Of a stretch of 64,000 nucleotides of DNA, positions 24,238 to 36,222 are shown in pieces. Within the stretch, counting starts at the first letter, position 1. Every line of letters begins with the position of its first letter. Source of the DNA: Acanthamoeba sp. SK_2022b (taxonomy: Eukaryota; Discosea; Longamoebia; Acanthamoebidae); NCBI GenBank assembly GCA_027943245.1, contig JANDJZ010000052.1, positions 114,954 through 178,953 of the forward strand, read 5' to 3'. A model generated the notes under the pieces. That model saw only the letters and a program-made list of their open reading frames with translations, was not told the origin of the DNA and ran no database searches. The position numbers were made by a program, and so were the translations under genes.

Positions 24238-26477
24238 CTAGCCCAAGAAGAGTATGGCGTCGTCAAAGATGGGAGGAGTGGTGTTGGTGGCGACGGGGGG
24301 CGCGGGGTCGGCGGGCGGAGGGACGGTCAGCATGGACGGCTTGGGTGGAGGGACGGGCGTGATCTTGCTGCCGCTGTTGCCCAGAACCGGGTTCGACGCG
24401 GGCTTGGCGGGCGGCAGGGGCTTGGGGGCCGGTCGTCCTACCGGCACACCGGGCGACCCGCTGCTAGTGAGGCTCTCGGTTGCTCCAGCAGACCCCGACC
24501 CGGGCGAGCCCGGCAGCACTGGCAATACCTTGCGCACTGTTCCAACGAGCAATTGAGGGAGTGAGCTCGGCACAAGTGACGGCGCGTACGAGCGGATCAC
24601 TGAGGTACCGGGAGGGCTGAGGGCCCTAGGCCTGGGAGACATAATTTCAGAAGAGGCAGGGCTTGGCGTGAAACCGAAGGGTTCCTGCTGGAGCTGTTCG
24701 GTGGGCTCCACCACGACAGGCTGCGGTTCAAAAATCATCGAGGGAGGCGGGGTGATGCCACCGCTGCTGCCGTTCGATGGCGTTGGCGGAAGCTTGGGCA
24801 GCGGCTTGGGGCTCCTGAGTTCACAAGGTTAGGTGGAAGAGGGGACAGGGCTCGATAGAGGGATATCGTACTGCGAAGAACGTCGAGGCTCGGGCTCACT
24901 ACCCATCCTCTTTGGTCTCACCTGCGCCACCGGTACCTATGCATTGAAAGCAAAGGTCACCGCCGTGAGCATGGCGATGGCCTCACAACGACAACACGCA
25001 AGTTGGAGCTCACCATGGACCCCGAGAGCTGTACAGCGGGTAGGCTGCCGCTACTGCCGGACATTGGGGTGGCCGGGACAGAGGGCGACGCCAGCTCGTG
25101 CTTGGCCCGTACAGTGGGACTGTCTCTCGCCCCACAGGTCGCGGCGTGCGGTCGCGGAGAAGTCAAGCTGATCCGGTCTTGCGGGTCCATCGGACGCATT
25201 CCACCGCCAGAGAGCTGCTGTCGCTCATCGTGTTCGCCCTTCTTGGAGAGGTCGACCAGCGGGGCCGGCTTCGGGATGACGCGGACGGTCTCTATGGCCT
25301 TGGCCTGCCTCAAATAGTCGCATCCTTCCGCGATGTTGGTCAAAAAGTTAAGGTGATCGTCCATCATCTGATAGACCCACCGCATCCATGAGCCATCGCA
25401 ACGGGATGATTGTGTTTGCGAGGCCTAGCTACCTTTTTGATGACGGATTCGACGTGGAGGCTTCGGTTGAGGTCGAGATCCATTAGCTCCAGCTTGACGT
25501 CCGCATTCTTCTCTTCGAATTCTGTCCTGAGCGCATCTCGCGACGCCACCGTCTGCCCCTGGGCGTGAGCGCTTGGGGTCGTATCGTGTCATTCCGCATG
25601 TCAGGGATGCACCTGATCGTATTTGGCGAGGCGCTCGAGTTTCCTTTCCTTGCTGGCCTCGTATTTGCGTCGCCGGGTCTCCACAAGTATGCCTGCCTTG
25701 TGGAGCGAACTCACCATCTCGTCCCGAACCGCCACCTTGCCCTGCGCCCCACCACCGGCATGAGAGATCATGCGCCTGTCCCAGTCTCTCCCTTGATGGG
25801 GCCAGTGGGTAAACGCACGCGTATGCCCACCAAACGCTCTCGGTAGTGAGCCAGGCTCTCGCTTGCCTGCTGTGTGCCTTCCTGCACCAACGACCCCGCC
25901 AGTCAGCCGCGCATGCGCAGTGCATGCCAGCGTGCGGTTGTGGCACTGAGTATGGAGCGCGAGAGTGCGGAGGAGTAAGAGCGCGTACGCTCAAGTCCTC
26001 GGCGCACAGCTTGAGCTTGAGTTGGGTGAGAATAAACTTGGCGGCGACCTCCCGGCCGTTCCCCTCCCCGTAGAACGTCTCCAGGCTCTCTCCCAGCTCC
26101 AGGGTAGACTGCGCCAGCCCTGTTGCGTGATGCCGTCAATGCGCTGTGCTCTGTAGAGGTGGTCCACCTCCATTGTAGTGCGTGGGAGGTGTGGAGTGCA
26201 ACATACCGAGGAGGCTGTGGGAGAAGGACGCCAGATTCTTGAGGATGTGATCAACCTGCTTTACCTGAGATTCTAACCTCTCTCGGTAGCTTTCGAACTC
26301 GGGATCCTGCAGGGGGAACTCATCTCCCTTGAACTGTTGAAACTGTTTCCAATGTAGATGACGTCATGATCAACCACCCCTACTCCAAGTTGCGGCAACT
26401 ACACGAATGGGAGGCGCGGCGCCGCACACCTTGGAAAGAGCAGCGATGTGTTTCACGCTGTGCTTGATCCTGTCCAT
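24238..26477 (-). CDS. BAR-domain protein with proline-rich tail
   Basis: Exons supported: 26477-26430, 26342-26207, 26119-25989, 25881-25831, 25741-25613, 25558-25433, 25367-25014, and a last exon ending at 24238. Joined sequence is a long helical bundle: SVKHIAALSK, FESYRERLESQVKQVDHIL, STLELGESLETFYG, EGTQQASESLAHYRERL, RRRKYEASKERKLERLAKYD, LMDLDLNRSLHVESVIKK, MMDDHLNFLTNIAEGCDYL. Spacing and charge fit a BAR domain, which dimerises and bends membranes in endocytosis. After it comes a Ser/Pro-rich tail with PAPKPLPPAKP, KLPPTPS and PVPPPKPS, likely SH3 ligands; no SH3 domain is seen. Splicing between 25014 and about 24815 is unresolved: a small exon near 24936-24922 and a phase mismatch remain, so that junction needs transcript data. 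Confidence 0.75.
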
Positions 26478-26774
26478 TGCTCTACCTCCTCGTCCTCTCC
26501 CTTCTCTGGTTGAAATTCCTCTCCAAGCTTGGCCCTTGCCCGCGTGTCTCTCTTCTCGCTTGTCCTTTTTAGGATAAAGCGCCCACGAAGAAAGAAGAGT
26601 CATACCAAGAACAAAGAAGACGACGACGGGACAAAGAAGGCGGCACCGTGCTCTGGCCTCACACATGCGTTTATTTACTTACTTCCTATGCAGGAGTTGT
26701 GCCCGAGAGAGAGAGAGGGAGAGAGAGAGGGGGAGAGGTGAGAGGTGGCATACAAAAAAGACGTGGGTCAGGAG
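26478..26774. other. short spacer with purine repeat
   Basis: The 297 bases between the MRG gene stop and the BAR gene start include a GA-rich tract at 26706-26745. No gene is seen. Confidence 0.4.
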
Positions 26775-28234
26775 CTATCTCTCACCGCGTCTTCCCGCCT
26801 GTAGTCGATGGCAACATCCGAAACACACACACAACACGAAGTGGACATCGCTCAGGTCGGCCTGAATGAAAAGTGTACGGGAGAGGGAGAGGGAGAGGAG
26901 GAGGGGAAAGCGCGTGTACCTGGTACTCGGCCGTGAATAGGGTCTTTTTGTTGTCGCTCATGTAGGCGAGAAACCGTTCCATCTTGCCTCGGATGAGGAC
27001 CCGCGCCTCCTCCTCCATATCCACCTTCTCCAACAGGTCTGGGAACTTTACTGCACCACCCGCCCACCGCACGACCCACCCACCAGGTGTGATTGACCAC
27101 ATCTCAGGTCAGCCGATATCCCGTCCCTCTTCATCACCGGTGCGCCGACATTGCATGATTGGGGAGGGAGGGGAGGAGCTTACCAAACAAACGCAGCAGG
27201 TGTTCTGCGCCATAAATGTCGGCTACGAGAGCGTTCTTGCTCTTGCGGCGAAGCTCGTTGTATTGCGCCCTGTGGTCCATGGAGAGAGAGAGAGAGAGTG
27301 TGTGTGTGTTGTGCGCGTGCGAGGGAGCGCGATGAGCAATAGACAGGTAATTCAGGGCCATAGAGATGTCAATTGGTGGTGGGTGGCACCTTTCGGGGCC
27401 ATAGAGCAGGACGCAGCCCAGTGACTTGTTGAAGTAGTGTCGGATGCCCTCCACCACCTCGTCCCACGGCTCTTCCGTGCCACTGCGCGAGAAAAGCACC
27501 CAGTGATGAGCAAGGTGACCATCACGCACATGGACCGCGGGAAAAGAAGATCAAGAGAGTATATAGAAAAAATGTCAGCTTGCATAAGCCCACGTGAAGC
27601 GCGTTCATGCTTCCGTGGCTCTCTGGATTAGAAAGCTGTAAAGTATGGTAGTCTAGTCTTGGGCCGTTCGTGCCTGCCGACCAGCCATGACTGTGGCGTG
27701 GTCTGTAGGCTCCGGTGCCCGCTTTGCTTCAAGTGGCTAGGGCCATAACTTGACAAGCGCAAAGCCATAGCGGGTGGGCAGTGGAAATGAAAAAGAGAAA
27801 CTATTTCTTTAATTAATAAGATTTTCTTTTAAATATTATAAATAGAAATATATATATTCTGATTTTGAACATGGTACCTTGCTCCCTCCTCTTCTGCGGG
27901 CAATGTCTGGAGATAAGTGTCCAAAATCTTGTTCACGTTGGGTTCGCACGGCAACTGAATCAACTGGCAACAGAGTCAGTTGCAAACGAACGCTGCGCAG
28001 GGTGAGCGGTTTCTCTACCTGCTTCTCTTGCTCAATGAGCTCTTGTTCTTTGTACAGCAGCCGCATCAGGGGCCGGGGTATGGTGAGCGAGAAGACTGGA
28101 CCGCTGGCAACAGCTCCAGGCGAAGGCGAGTCAGTCGGGGGTGCGGCCTTTGGCCCTCGCTTACCCCCGCTTGCCTTGCCGCCCCCACCTTGGGATGTGT
28201 TGCGCTTGCGCTTGGTCGCCGCCCTCGCGCTCAT
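26775..28234 (-). CDS. MRG-domain chromatin protein (MRG15/Eaf3-like), no chromodomain
   Basis: Six exons (28234-28019, 27954-27878, 27482-27390, 27269-27184, 27050-26920, 26861-26775) encode 229 residues. The first 45 residues are basic and Gly-rich (ATKRKRNTSQGGGGKASGGK), a likely nuclear signal. The MRG fold follows: LTIPRPLMRLLYKEQELI, LPCEPNVNKILDTYL, EEPWDEVVEGIRHYFNKSLG, CVLLYGPERAQYNELRR, YGAEHLLRLF, FPDLLEKVDM. MRG proteins scaffold histone acetyltransferase and deacetylase complexes. Unlike MRG15 there is no N-terminal chromodomain, as in human MRGX or plant short forms. The intron 27879-27481 is about 395 bases, the longest in the gene, with nothing recognisable in it. The last 28 residues are Cys/Arg-rich and less certain. 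Confidence 0.88.
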
Positions 28235-28335
28235 TTTTATCCTTTGTTTTTATCCTTTGTTGACAAAAAGGAAAAACAATAAATATAATAAAAAATAGCG
28301 CCAGAAGTAACATCAAATTTCGCCTGCGCAAGCAG

Positions 28336-28560
28336 ATGGAAAGCGTGGAAGAGATTGCAGAGTACTACGAGACCAAGCCGCGCCCCGAGTGCCCGCTCTG
28401 CCACTCCAATGAAAGAGTGGCCTTCATTGTACGAGGAAAACCGACAGCCACTCTGGTGGCTTATGCCGAACGCCCCGACAGCCGAGTTCGGCTGGGTGGC
28501 TGCCTGGTGAGCCAAGGCGACCCTCGTTTCTACTGCCGCTCGTGCGAGGCTGGCTTCTAA
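28336..28560 (+). CDS. small zinc-ribbon protein, bacterial-like
   Basis: A single uninterrupted frame of 74 residues from ATG 28336. It has two CxxC knuckles, CPLCHSNE near residue 19 and FYCRSCEAGF at the very end, around a central GKPTATLVAYAE and RLGGCLVSQGDPRF. A compact protein with CPxC, a G-x-P loop, an LGGC motif and a final CxxC is familiar to me from bacterial hypothetical proteins, usually also about 70 residues. Function unknown; a zinc-binding role is implied by the cysteines. It starts 101 bases from the divergent MRG gene. Absence of introns in an intron-rich neighbourhood supports late acquisition, but the gene is short. Confidence 0.65.
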   Translation: MESVEEIAEYYETKPRPECPLCHSNERVAFIVRGKPTATLVAYAERPDSRVRLGGCLVSQGDPRFYCRSCEAGF

Positions 28561-28706
28561 GCTCCTGAATGCCGAACATGTCAAGAACCGATGACATTAC
28601 ATCTTGGCAGCAGTTTTTTTTCAGAAGACATTAAAAAAGACATAAAGTCTGGCCGAAACGACAATCGCAGGCAAGTCTTGCTACAAGTTCTTCTTGCCTT
28701 CATCGC

Positions 28707-29768
28707 ATGGACATGCCCGAAAGTCACGCCACATCGCGGGCCGAGTACAAGCTTCATGGCGAGCCATGTTGTTGTGTCCTGAACAGACAACTCAAAGCCA
28801 AACTCGGTTCGTTCAACTCGACGGGGACCGAGCATGGTGCACTTACCACGTGTCCTGCAGCCCGGGTGCAGCACCAGCTGGTGCAAGTGCTGAAGCTCCT
28901 GCCCGCTGACAGAAGCCTCAATAATCCAGAACTCTCTGCAGCTTCTGATCCTTCCGTATGCCTCGCTACTACTTGACCCTTCCCTTTGGGCTCGCAATTC
29001 TTTCGTCTCCCTCTTGCACTTCGTTTTCGCTCTACTCATAGGCCGGTTGGCTCCAGCTCTTAACGCTGCTACAGGAGGCGAGCGACGACTTCTTTGATAT
29101 CGGGGAAGCGGACCCGCAGGACTTGACCGTTCCTTGGGTACGGCTGAAGATTGCGATTGCGTGCTATGCTTCTCACCTCTCTGCCAGGAAAGCGCCAAAC
29201 CGGCGGCCAAAACCGATCGGAGGACCGGTATTGCCGCCACTGAGCTCCGCTATCAATCAAAGAAGCGCAGCACAGAGCACCATATCTTCAAAGGTGACCT
29301 ACAGCGCTGTCGTCCGCGAGCTTTACAGTGCGCTCACATAGGCGAGACAAACCAGACTCCGACTGCGCGGCGTGTCTACTGAGGATAGCCAGCCGCGACC
29401 ACACGTTCAGGCTGCACTGCTCGCACGTGTTTCATCTTGAATGCGTGGCTAATTGCATACGTACGCAGCTTACCGCCACGCTCTGAATGAAGCTCACCCA
29501 AGCGCCACAACTCAGGGTACAGAGCCGTCGCCAACAGGTGTCCGCGGTGTAGGGCTTCGTTTACCCACCGGGAGATCAGAGAGGTGGAAGCCCAGGCCAA
29601 GGTATGCCACCCCTCCCTCGCCAGTTCTTGCGATCGGCCACTCACCCTTCCTCCTTCTCAAAGGCGATGCTCGTGGAGGAGCGGGCAGCGGGCAAGAGGC
29701 GAAAGGTGGATCCGGCCTACGAGGAAAGGGAGGACGCGGAGGGCCCGGAACAAGAGGGGAGATATTAA
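28707..29768 (+). CDS. RING-H2 finger protein
   Basis: Six exons (28707-28955, 29042-29137, 29188-29293, 29347-29460, 29516-29601, 29664-29768) give 251 residues. The N-terminal 150 residues are unrecognised, with an acidic helical patch EASDDFFDIGEADPQDL. Residues about 155-210 form a RING finger visible only after splicing: CAACLL, HCSHVFHLECVANCI, then CPRCRASF. That is C-x2-C, C-x-H-x3-H-x2-C, C-x2-C. A basic KRRK lies in the last 40 residues and the tail is acidic. RING-H2 proteins are usually E3 ubiquitin ligases. The acceptor at 29346 must be used: the AG five bases earlier leads to a stop and destroys the finger. The gene converges on the PreP gene, 59 bases between stops. Confidence 0.8.
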
Positions 29769-29827
29769 GGGAGATACCAAGGGCGAGACCATGTCCATTT
29801 CTAAAGAGTGCTTGAGGGAGCCTCAGA

Positions 29828-31980
29828 TCAGGCGCGGCGGTGGTCTGCATGGTTGCCGTCCGCCTCGCCGTCGCTCTCGTCGTCTTCGCTCTCGTCGAGG
29901 CCCTCCTCGATCAGGCCAGAGTTGGTGAGCCCCAGGTTGAGGGTCTCCTCCGCGGTGAAGGGGTTGTGGGCAGCATTGCCCAGGATAGCGATCGACGGGT
30001 AATGACCACCCTGCAGGCCGAGCCCCCCAATCAGTATGAGCCCTCCGAGTGGCTATCAAATGATTAAAGTAATATTAATATTAATATTAAATAAAACTAG
30101 GAGGAGACGGACCTGAGAATCGGAGGTGGCGGGCACGAGGTACTTCTCGGCCACCTCGATGAGGTCCTTTCGCGTGGCGTCGAGGATGCCCTCCCGGTTC
30201 TTCTGCCGCATCTCCCACGTGATGCCGTTCGAGAACTCGAGCACTCCTGCGGTTGGCAACAAAAACAACGGCGGCGACGACAAAGTAAAAGTCAGACTCC
30301 CCTGCTCGTTGCGCGCGAGTGGCCGCAAAGGGACACCGGTGGAAGGGGTGCGGGGGAGAAGGGGGAGGGCAGTTGCCTTGTCGCGAGGGGGCGACGGGGT
30401 GGTCGATGGAAGAGAACAAGCGGAGCTTGGCCTCGTCGATGTCCTTGTCCTGGAAGGCGCCGTCCTTCCTCAGCCAGTCCCTCACGGACGCGTACACATC
30501 CAACGTTCTACAACAAAACGAGGCGAGATGATGAGTGTGGCCGTGTGCGCATGTGTGCAGTGTCGTGTGTGCGGTGGTTGGCCATACCGGGTGGTGTTGG
30601 GGTCACGGAAGGAGTAGAAGGACCAGAGGCCTTCGCCGCTCATCGCTCCGCTCCCGTAGGCGCCGCCCTTCTCCCTGATCTCCGGGTGGAGGTAGGACGA
30701 CGACACCAGGCTCGACAGGGCCTGCGCGCCATCATGAAGAGTGATGCAAGCAGGTCACTAAATAATCGGAGCCATTTTAAATCTAATCCTTGATTTATTT
30801 TATTTTATTTTATTGAAATGTGTAAAAAGCAACTCGTGCGAGGCAGCTAAATGTACCTTGAGCTTGGGGAAGTCGGGGTGGGTGAAGGGGACAGTGGGCA
30901 AGATCTGCGACACGAAGTTGACCTGGGCCGGGATGGGCATGAACAGGCGGTGCGGGCGCGACAGAGGCGCGTACTCCGAGTCCTGCCGATCGACACAACA
31001 ACGAACCGGTGAGAACGGGAACGACCGACTACATCGGCAACAACAGGTCTTGGTACTCGGTAGTCGGAGACGGGTTGGGCGTGAGACGATCTGATGCCGC
31101 CCAGAAGGTCGGTGAGCTTCTGCTCGGCCCTGGGCAGCGCGCCCTCCTCGCTCACGATGCTGCACCGCATGAGCGACGCGTCGAGCACGTGTTCGGCGAT
31201 GGCCTTGAGGTGCGGGATGACGCTCGACACGTCCTCGCTCTGCGCCAGCTGCTGCATGAGGGTGACCTGCGAGATGCCAGACCAGGTCTCTTGCAACGCC
31301 TGTTTCCGCAACAACCTGTTAGCGATCATGTGCTGTGTCGTGTCGTGTCGTGTCGTGTCGTGTCGTGTCGTGTCGTGTCGTGTCGTGTCGTGTCGTGTCG
31401 TGTCGTGAGGCGAGTGTGGGTAGCGATACGCTTGCTCGAGAGAAGACGGAGGCGGCAAGACCGCGGGCGTAGGAGTGACCGGACTCGACGAGCGACTCCT
31501 GCATATCGGACGTGTTGCCGTAGACGATGGACTTGAGTCGCTCCACGTCGTCGAACCTGGGCGCCGAGAGGACGGTGTGCAGAAGTTCAAACATGTGATC
31601 CAGGTTTCTGTCGAGGCAGAACGACGAGACGAGGATGCCAGCCCTGAACTTGGACAGATCTGTGCGCAGGCGTGCGAGTGTTTGTATCAGCGACCATACA
31701 TGGGGCACGCGCTCACAAGGCATGAACACACATGAACCCACACGTACCAGAGTGGTGGGTCGAGCACACGGGCGAGAACTCGATGCCGCCCGTGTGCGAC
31801 TCAATCTTCTGGGCGAGCTGTCGGTAGTCCATGTTCCCCGCGCCCATGCTGGCCATGGCGCTGCAGAAGAGGGGCACGTAGGGCTGCAGCTCACTCGGGA
31901 GCGAGTTGAGTGAGGCGATGCCCCGGAAGTAGGTCAGCCCGTTCGTCGGCTGCGGCACCGACAACAGCGGAATCTGCACA

Positions 31981-32036
<56 letters not shown>

Positions 32037-35000
32037 CACAACCAACAGCCCCACCGTGAGAAAAGAATGCGAGGGCAGGTTGCAATGGTAACGTTACCCG
32101 ATGAGCTGAGTGCGCAAGCGGAATCGTCTTTCGCTCGAATCGGGTGTCCTTGTTGGGCGCCTCTCTGGGAACGTCCGACACGTGCAGCGTCGGCAGAATC
32201 GACACGTCTGCACGGCATGCGCGCTGGTTACTCGAACGCTCATCAATCCGAAGCTGTGTGAACAGAAGAGGATGACCATACTTTGCTGCTGCTCTTGTCG
32301 CTCTTTGAGGATCTTGGCCTTCTCGATGATTCCGTCGATCTCCGCCTGGGACAGCGAGGCTCGGATCTCCTCCAGCCTGGCCCGCTCCTCCTTGTCCAGC
32401 TTCTCCAGATACTTCTCGTCTGTACGTTGAAAAACAGTTCGCAACAACGACGAGTAAGATCGAGCGAACGAGGGACAGGACATGACACTGTACCGGGTTT
32501 CATCAGGAGTGAAACCATGTGGGGATTGCCCAAAAAGTATTGCTTCACCTTGTCCTGGAAGTAGGGGCCGGCCGCCAGCTCCTTCTTCAGACGGTCGATT
32601 TTCTGTTTTCGTGTTTGGGCGGGGGGTGGGCGTGAGTGTCAACGGGACTTGGGCAGCCACTCGATATTCGATTCGAGCGCTCCCTGTGGTAGGGAGGGGG
32701 GTACCTTGTTGAGGGAGAGGACCTCGGCCGGATCGGCACCGTGAATCCACCCGTAGTTTATGGCGTGTCCGACGCTCATACCAAAATCGGTGGTCACCTT
32801 CAATCAGTGACACACGAGAGGGCCAAATGAGCGCTCCCATACAACTGGCGGAGACGATCCCACTGCACTGAGGGGGAGGACGCACGTGCTTCTGCGACAG
32901 CTCGATCTGATGCAGAACAGACTGAATGCGCTCCTCAGGGAATCCTTCGGCGGCCACCTGCTTGAGCGTGGAGAAGATGCTGTCCTCCACCTGTAGCACG
33001 CACAGCCACGAGAGAAATGGTTCTCGATGAGTGATTCCAGTCGGGCTTGCGGTGCGGCAAAGAGACATACCTTGGGCACGTCCTTTTCATTCATCCCACT
33101 CAACCCGATGGCGAACGGCGCCTCCCTGAAGCGTGGGAGATAAAAAGAGGAAGATAAAAAGAGGAAGATAAAAGAGAGAAATTGTGGTGAGTTGTGTGGT
33201 GGCTCGGCGCAAATGGAGATCACGACCCACGAACCTGGCGCCAGAGTCATAGCCAGTTGCGGGCGCGTAATCGAGACCTGCCACGAGTGAACGCCGTGCG
33301 TATTGGTTTTGCGGTGCATGCCGATCGCAGCTGATCAACAAGCGTACCAATATTTGTGTCGATAAGCGCTTTATACATGGGCGCGTTGGGGCCATTGAGC
33401 AGCAGGCGGGAGAGCAGGTTCATGCTCATGTTCTCGAACGGATCAGTGGTCTTGTTGGTGAGCCACGCCACCGTGAACTTCTCCTGCCGCTTCGGGTCCG
33501 ATCCCGCTGTACATTCAAGTTCGATCAATGTCAGCGGCATGGAGCAAGATGAGTCGGTTGGCGAATGTCGCTGTACCAATTGGGGGGTAAACGGCCTCGA
33601 CTTTCTTTGGCTTCGTCAGGCGGACCTCATCGGGAAGATCCGTACCCGGATCGATCTGGGAGAAGCGCGATAGGACGCTCTCGTTGATTTGCTGCAGTCT
33701 TTGCTCCAACGAGAGGTCACCGTAGGTGTAGAACCTGGAACGCATTCGCCACCAGGCAGGATGATAGTGAGAGAACTATGTTTTTCTAGAACGAGCGAGT
33801 GTATGTGAGGCATACCAAGCGTTAGACGGGTGGTAGTGGTTGCGATGGAACTCGATCAACTGGTCGTAGGTCAGGTCGGGTATGCGCTTAGGATCACCAC
33901 CAGAGTTGTTCTTGTAGGTGGTCTTCGAAAAGAGGTTGGAATGAAGCGCTTGATAGAAGATAGAGTCTCCCTCGGACTACACGTGCGTACAACAGCAAGA
34001 GTATAACTCAGCGTTGACGGCAGTGAACGAAGCATGAGCGGAAAACATCACGAGCCGTACCATGGCACCCTTCATCTCGTTGTACACGACGCCTTTGAAC
34101 TTGAGGGCTGACGAGGGATCTGTAAATCGAAGAGAGCGTGCGTATGAGCATCATAACTGGTGCAGCCAAGACGTAAACCTGAGTGTATGCATTACCGTCG
34201 ATCTTCTCGAACTCGAGCCGGTGTCCCTCCTGCATGAAATCAAACTTCTCTAGCTTGGGGAAGAACGTGGCATCGAGGTACACAGACAGAAGGTTGTAGT
34301 AGTCCTTCACATTCTGAGTCGAGAATGGATACGACGTGTGATCCGGCGCTGTCATGGTGGACCACAGAGTGAGCGCGCAAGTCCCGCAAACAAAAAGACA
34401 AATCAGGGCATGTGTTCCCGCACCGGTGTAGGCGTTCATGTAGGTATTCAAGCTTCGCTTGAGCATGTTGAAGAAAGGGTCCCTCACGGGATACTTCTCC
34501 GAGCCACACAGCGTCGTGTGCTCCAATATGTGGGCCACGCCGGTCGAGTCCGTCGGCACGGTCTTGAACGTAACGCTGCGCGAGGGCAGGAGAGTGAATG
34601 AGCGACAACAGTTATTGGGAAGTGTGCTGTGGGATACCAACCAGAAGACGTTGTTGGTGTCGCTGCAGTCCACGTGAAAGAGGCGGGCGCCAGTCTTCTC
34701 GTGCACCAGCTGGTAGGTCATGAAGTTGCGCTCAGGGATCGGAACCACCTACACCACAAGGCACTCATGTGAGCATGAACGAACGGGCACAGGATAAGGA
34801 CGCGGGCCGCACCTTGAGGACGCGGAACCCATGCAACTGATCGCCCACACTCAGTGCAGGTCGTTCCCTCTCTGCCCGTTTGTTTGGCCGGCGATTAGTC
34901 CCTCAAGAGCGCAGATGGTAGAAATCTCAGCAGTACCTTCACCCCGCTTCACGGCACTAAAATCAGCAGCGACAGGAGTGGCGGAGGACTCAGTTGCCTG

Positions 35001-35180
35001 AGTTGCCCAGCCTCGCTGATGGTGCGAATTCACCGCCGACGATCCACTCAACCCGCTACGCAGCAGGCGTGTGGAAGATGGCAAGCAAGGACGGATGGCG
35101 CCTGCTGATCTTCCAATCCATGTGGATGCAGCAGAAGTTGGTGTTCGACAACGCGTCGTGGTTGCCAGCAGCCTCTTCAT
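29828..35180 (-). CDS. PITRM1: mitochondrial presequence protease (PreP, M16C metallopeptidase)
   Basis: Twenty-four exons from ATG 35180 to stop 29828 give 1098 residues, near the human 1037. Residues 1-70 are a mitochondrial targeting sequence ([16 protein letters not shown], many Arg/Ser, almost no acid). The catalytic site is the inverted zinc motif in [19 protein letters not shown] (HxxEH), with the distal glutamate in [11 protein letters not shown]. Further family marks: [86 protein letters not shown], and the C-terminal [12 protein letters not shown] that completes the chamber. PreP degrades cleaved targeting peptides in the matrix. One intron (30376-30247) starts with GC. Introns carry a TGTCG repeat and a CA repeat. 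The final 30 residues are unusually acidic ([14 protein letters not shown]). Confidence 0.95.
31330..31406 (+). repeat. TGTCG pentanucleotide microsatellite
   Basis: About fifteen uninterrupted TGTCG units fill most of the PreP intron between exons 18 and 19. Confidence 0.9.
31980..32036 (+). repeat. CA dinucleotide microsatellite
   Basis: A run of CA units in the PreP intron between exons 16 and 17. Confidence 0.9.
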
Positions 35181-35294
35181 CTTTGATCTCCGCCGGTGAG
35201 CTGCAGTTTGTTGGCTTTTGTTGTTTTTCTTCGATTTTGTAATTGTCGACACTTCTTTCTTGGTCCTTTTCTTTTTGCATTTTATAGTTGCTTG

Positions 35295-36174
35295 ATGGAG
35301 CCGCTGGTGGGCACCACAACGAGGACGGAACTTCTGCCGTGGGGGTTCTTAGTGGCGTGGGATGGAGTGTTGACCTTGGCCTACCGTGGGTTCCCTCTCC
35401 CACTTGTAAACCTCAAACAGCACATCAGCCACCACTTCCCCGAGCTGCCTGCAGGTGGGGTATCCCACCTGCCCATGTCCTGATGAAGGTGCTAGTGTCT
35501 AAAGAGAGAGCAGAGAACCCAGGCAGCAAATGGCCCAAGACGACTCTGGGCGCGCTGGCTGACGGTTCGCCTCCGCTGACGCTCGCCCAACTGCGCGCCC
35601 TCAAGCGGGTGTGCGACGAATGCAGCGCAGAGCTCCGTGGCACGCCTGCGCTGCGCGTAGACCAGCTCGCAGTGGTAGTCTATTGCTGCACCTCCCTCGA
35701 GAAGCGACTCATCACTCACCGCATCGACCTCCAAGCTGGTGACGCCATCGCAGCTGACATAGGGTGCGGCTGAGCGCATCATCACCATGTTGGCCCGCAC
35801 CGCCGTGGGTGACCTCGGCGACTTGACAGGGAAGAGGAAATGCAAAAGGTCGACAGCGTGCTGGCCGAGTTCGATGAGGACCAACTCGACCGCTACATTG
35901 AGCGGGTGGCCACCGGCCGCAACCAGGCAGCCCACTACCGCAGCCCACGTGTACGCATGCCGCTCCACCCCCGCTCTCGGAGAGGGAAGTAGTGGACATC
36001 AGTCTGACGCTCTTTGAGGGAGGGCAGGTGGGCTGCACGCTGGTGTTCGAGCTGCCTCACCCGCTGCCCGCGGCGCTGGACCACTTCCGAACGCGCGTCG
36101 ACGAAGCGCTGGGCAGGGGCCGTTACGAGTGGTTCGATTCGTCGGCCCTCCATGTAACCGTACGCGGCCTGTGA
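35295..36174 (+). CDS. 2H-phosphoesterase-like protein
   Basis: Four exons (35295-35454, 35505-35738, 35835-35948, 35990-36174) give 230 residues. The N-terminus has TELLPWGFLVAWDGVLTLAY and then ENPGSKWPKTTLGAL, a conserved-looking block. The middle is helical with a Cys pair. The C-terminal block SSALHVTVRGL looks like one of the H-x-(T/S) motifs of 2H phosphoesterases; a clear second motif was not found. I recall plant and algal proteins annotated as RNA ligase/cyclic nucleotide phosphodiesterase family with a similar layout, but this rests on memory and pattern. Intron 1 is only 50 bases. The gene starts 114 bases from the divergent PreP gene and converges on PSMG2. Confidence 0.55.
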
Positions 36175-36222
36175 AGGCGACAACATGCAATGAATGCAGC
36201 ATTGTTGCCGATTGGCAAAGGT

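Noticed and set aside
28581..29240. 219-residue minus-strand frame
   Set aside because: It lies opposite the RING gene, whose splicing recovers a conserved finger; the antisense frame has no recognisable feature.
31330..31406. TGTCG array as a CRISPR-like repeat
   Set aside because: Units are five bases with no spacers; it is a microsatellite in an intron.
34994..35242. Plus-strand open frame opposite the first PreP exon
   Set aside because: The minus strand reads as a mitochondrial presequence that joins the protease in phase; the plus frame has no domain or partner exon.
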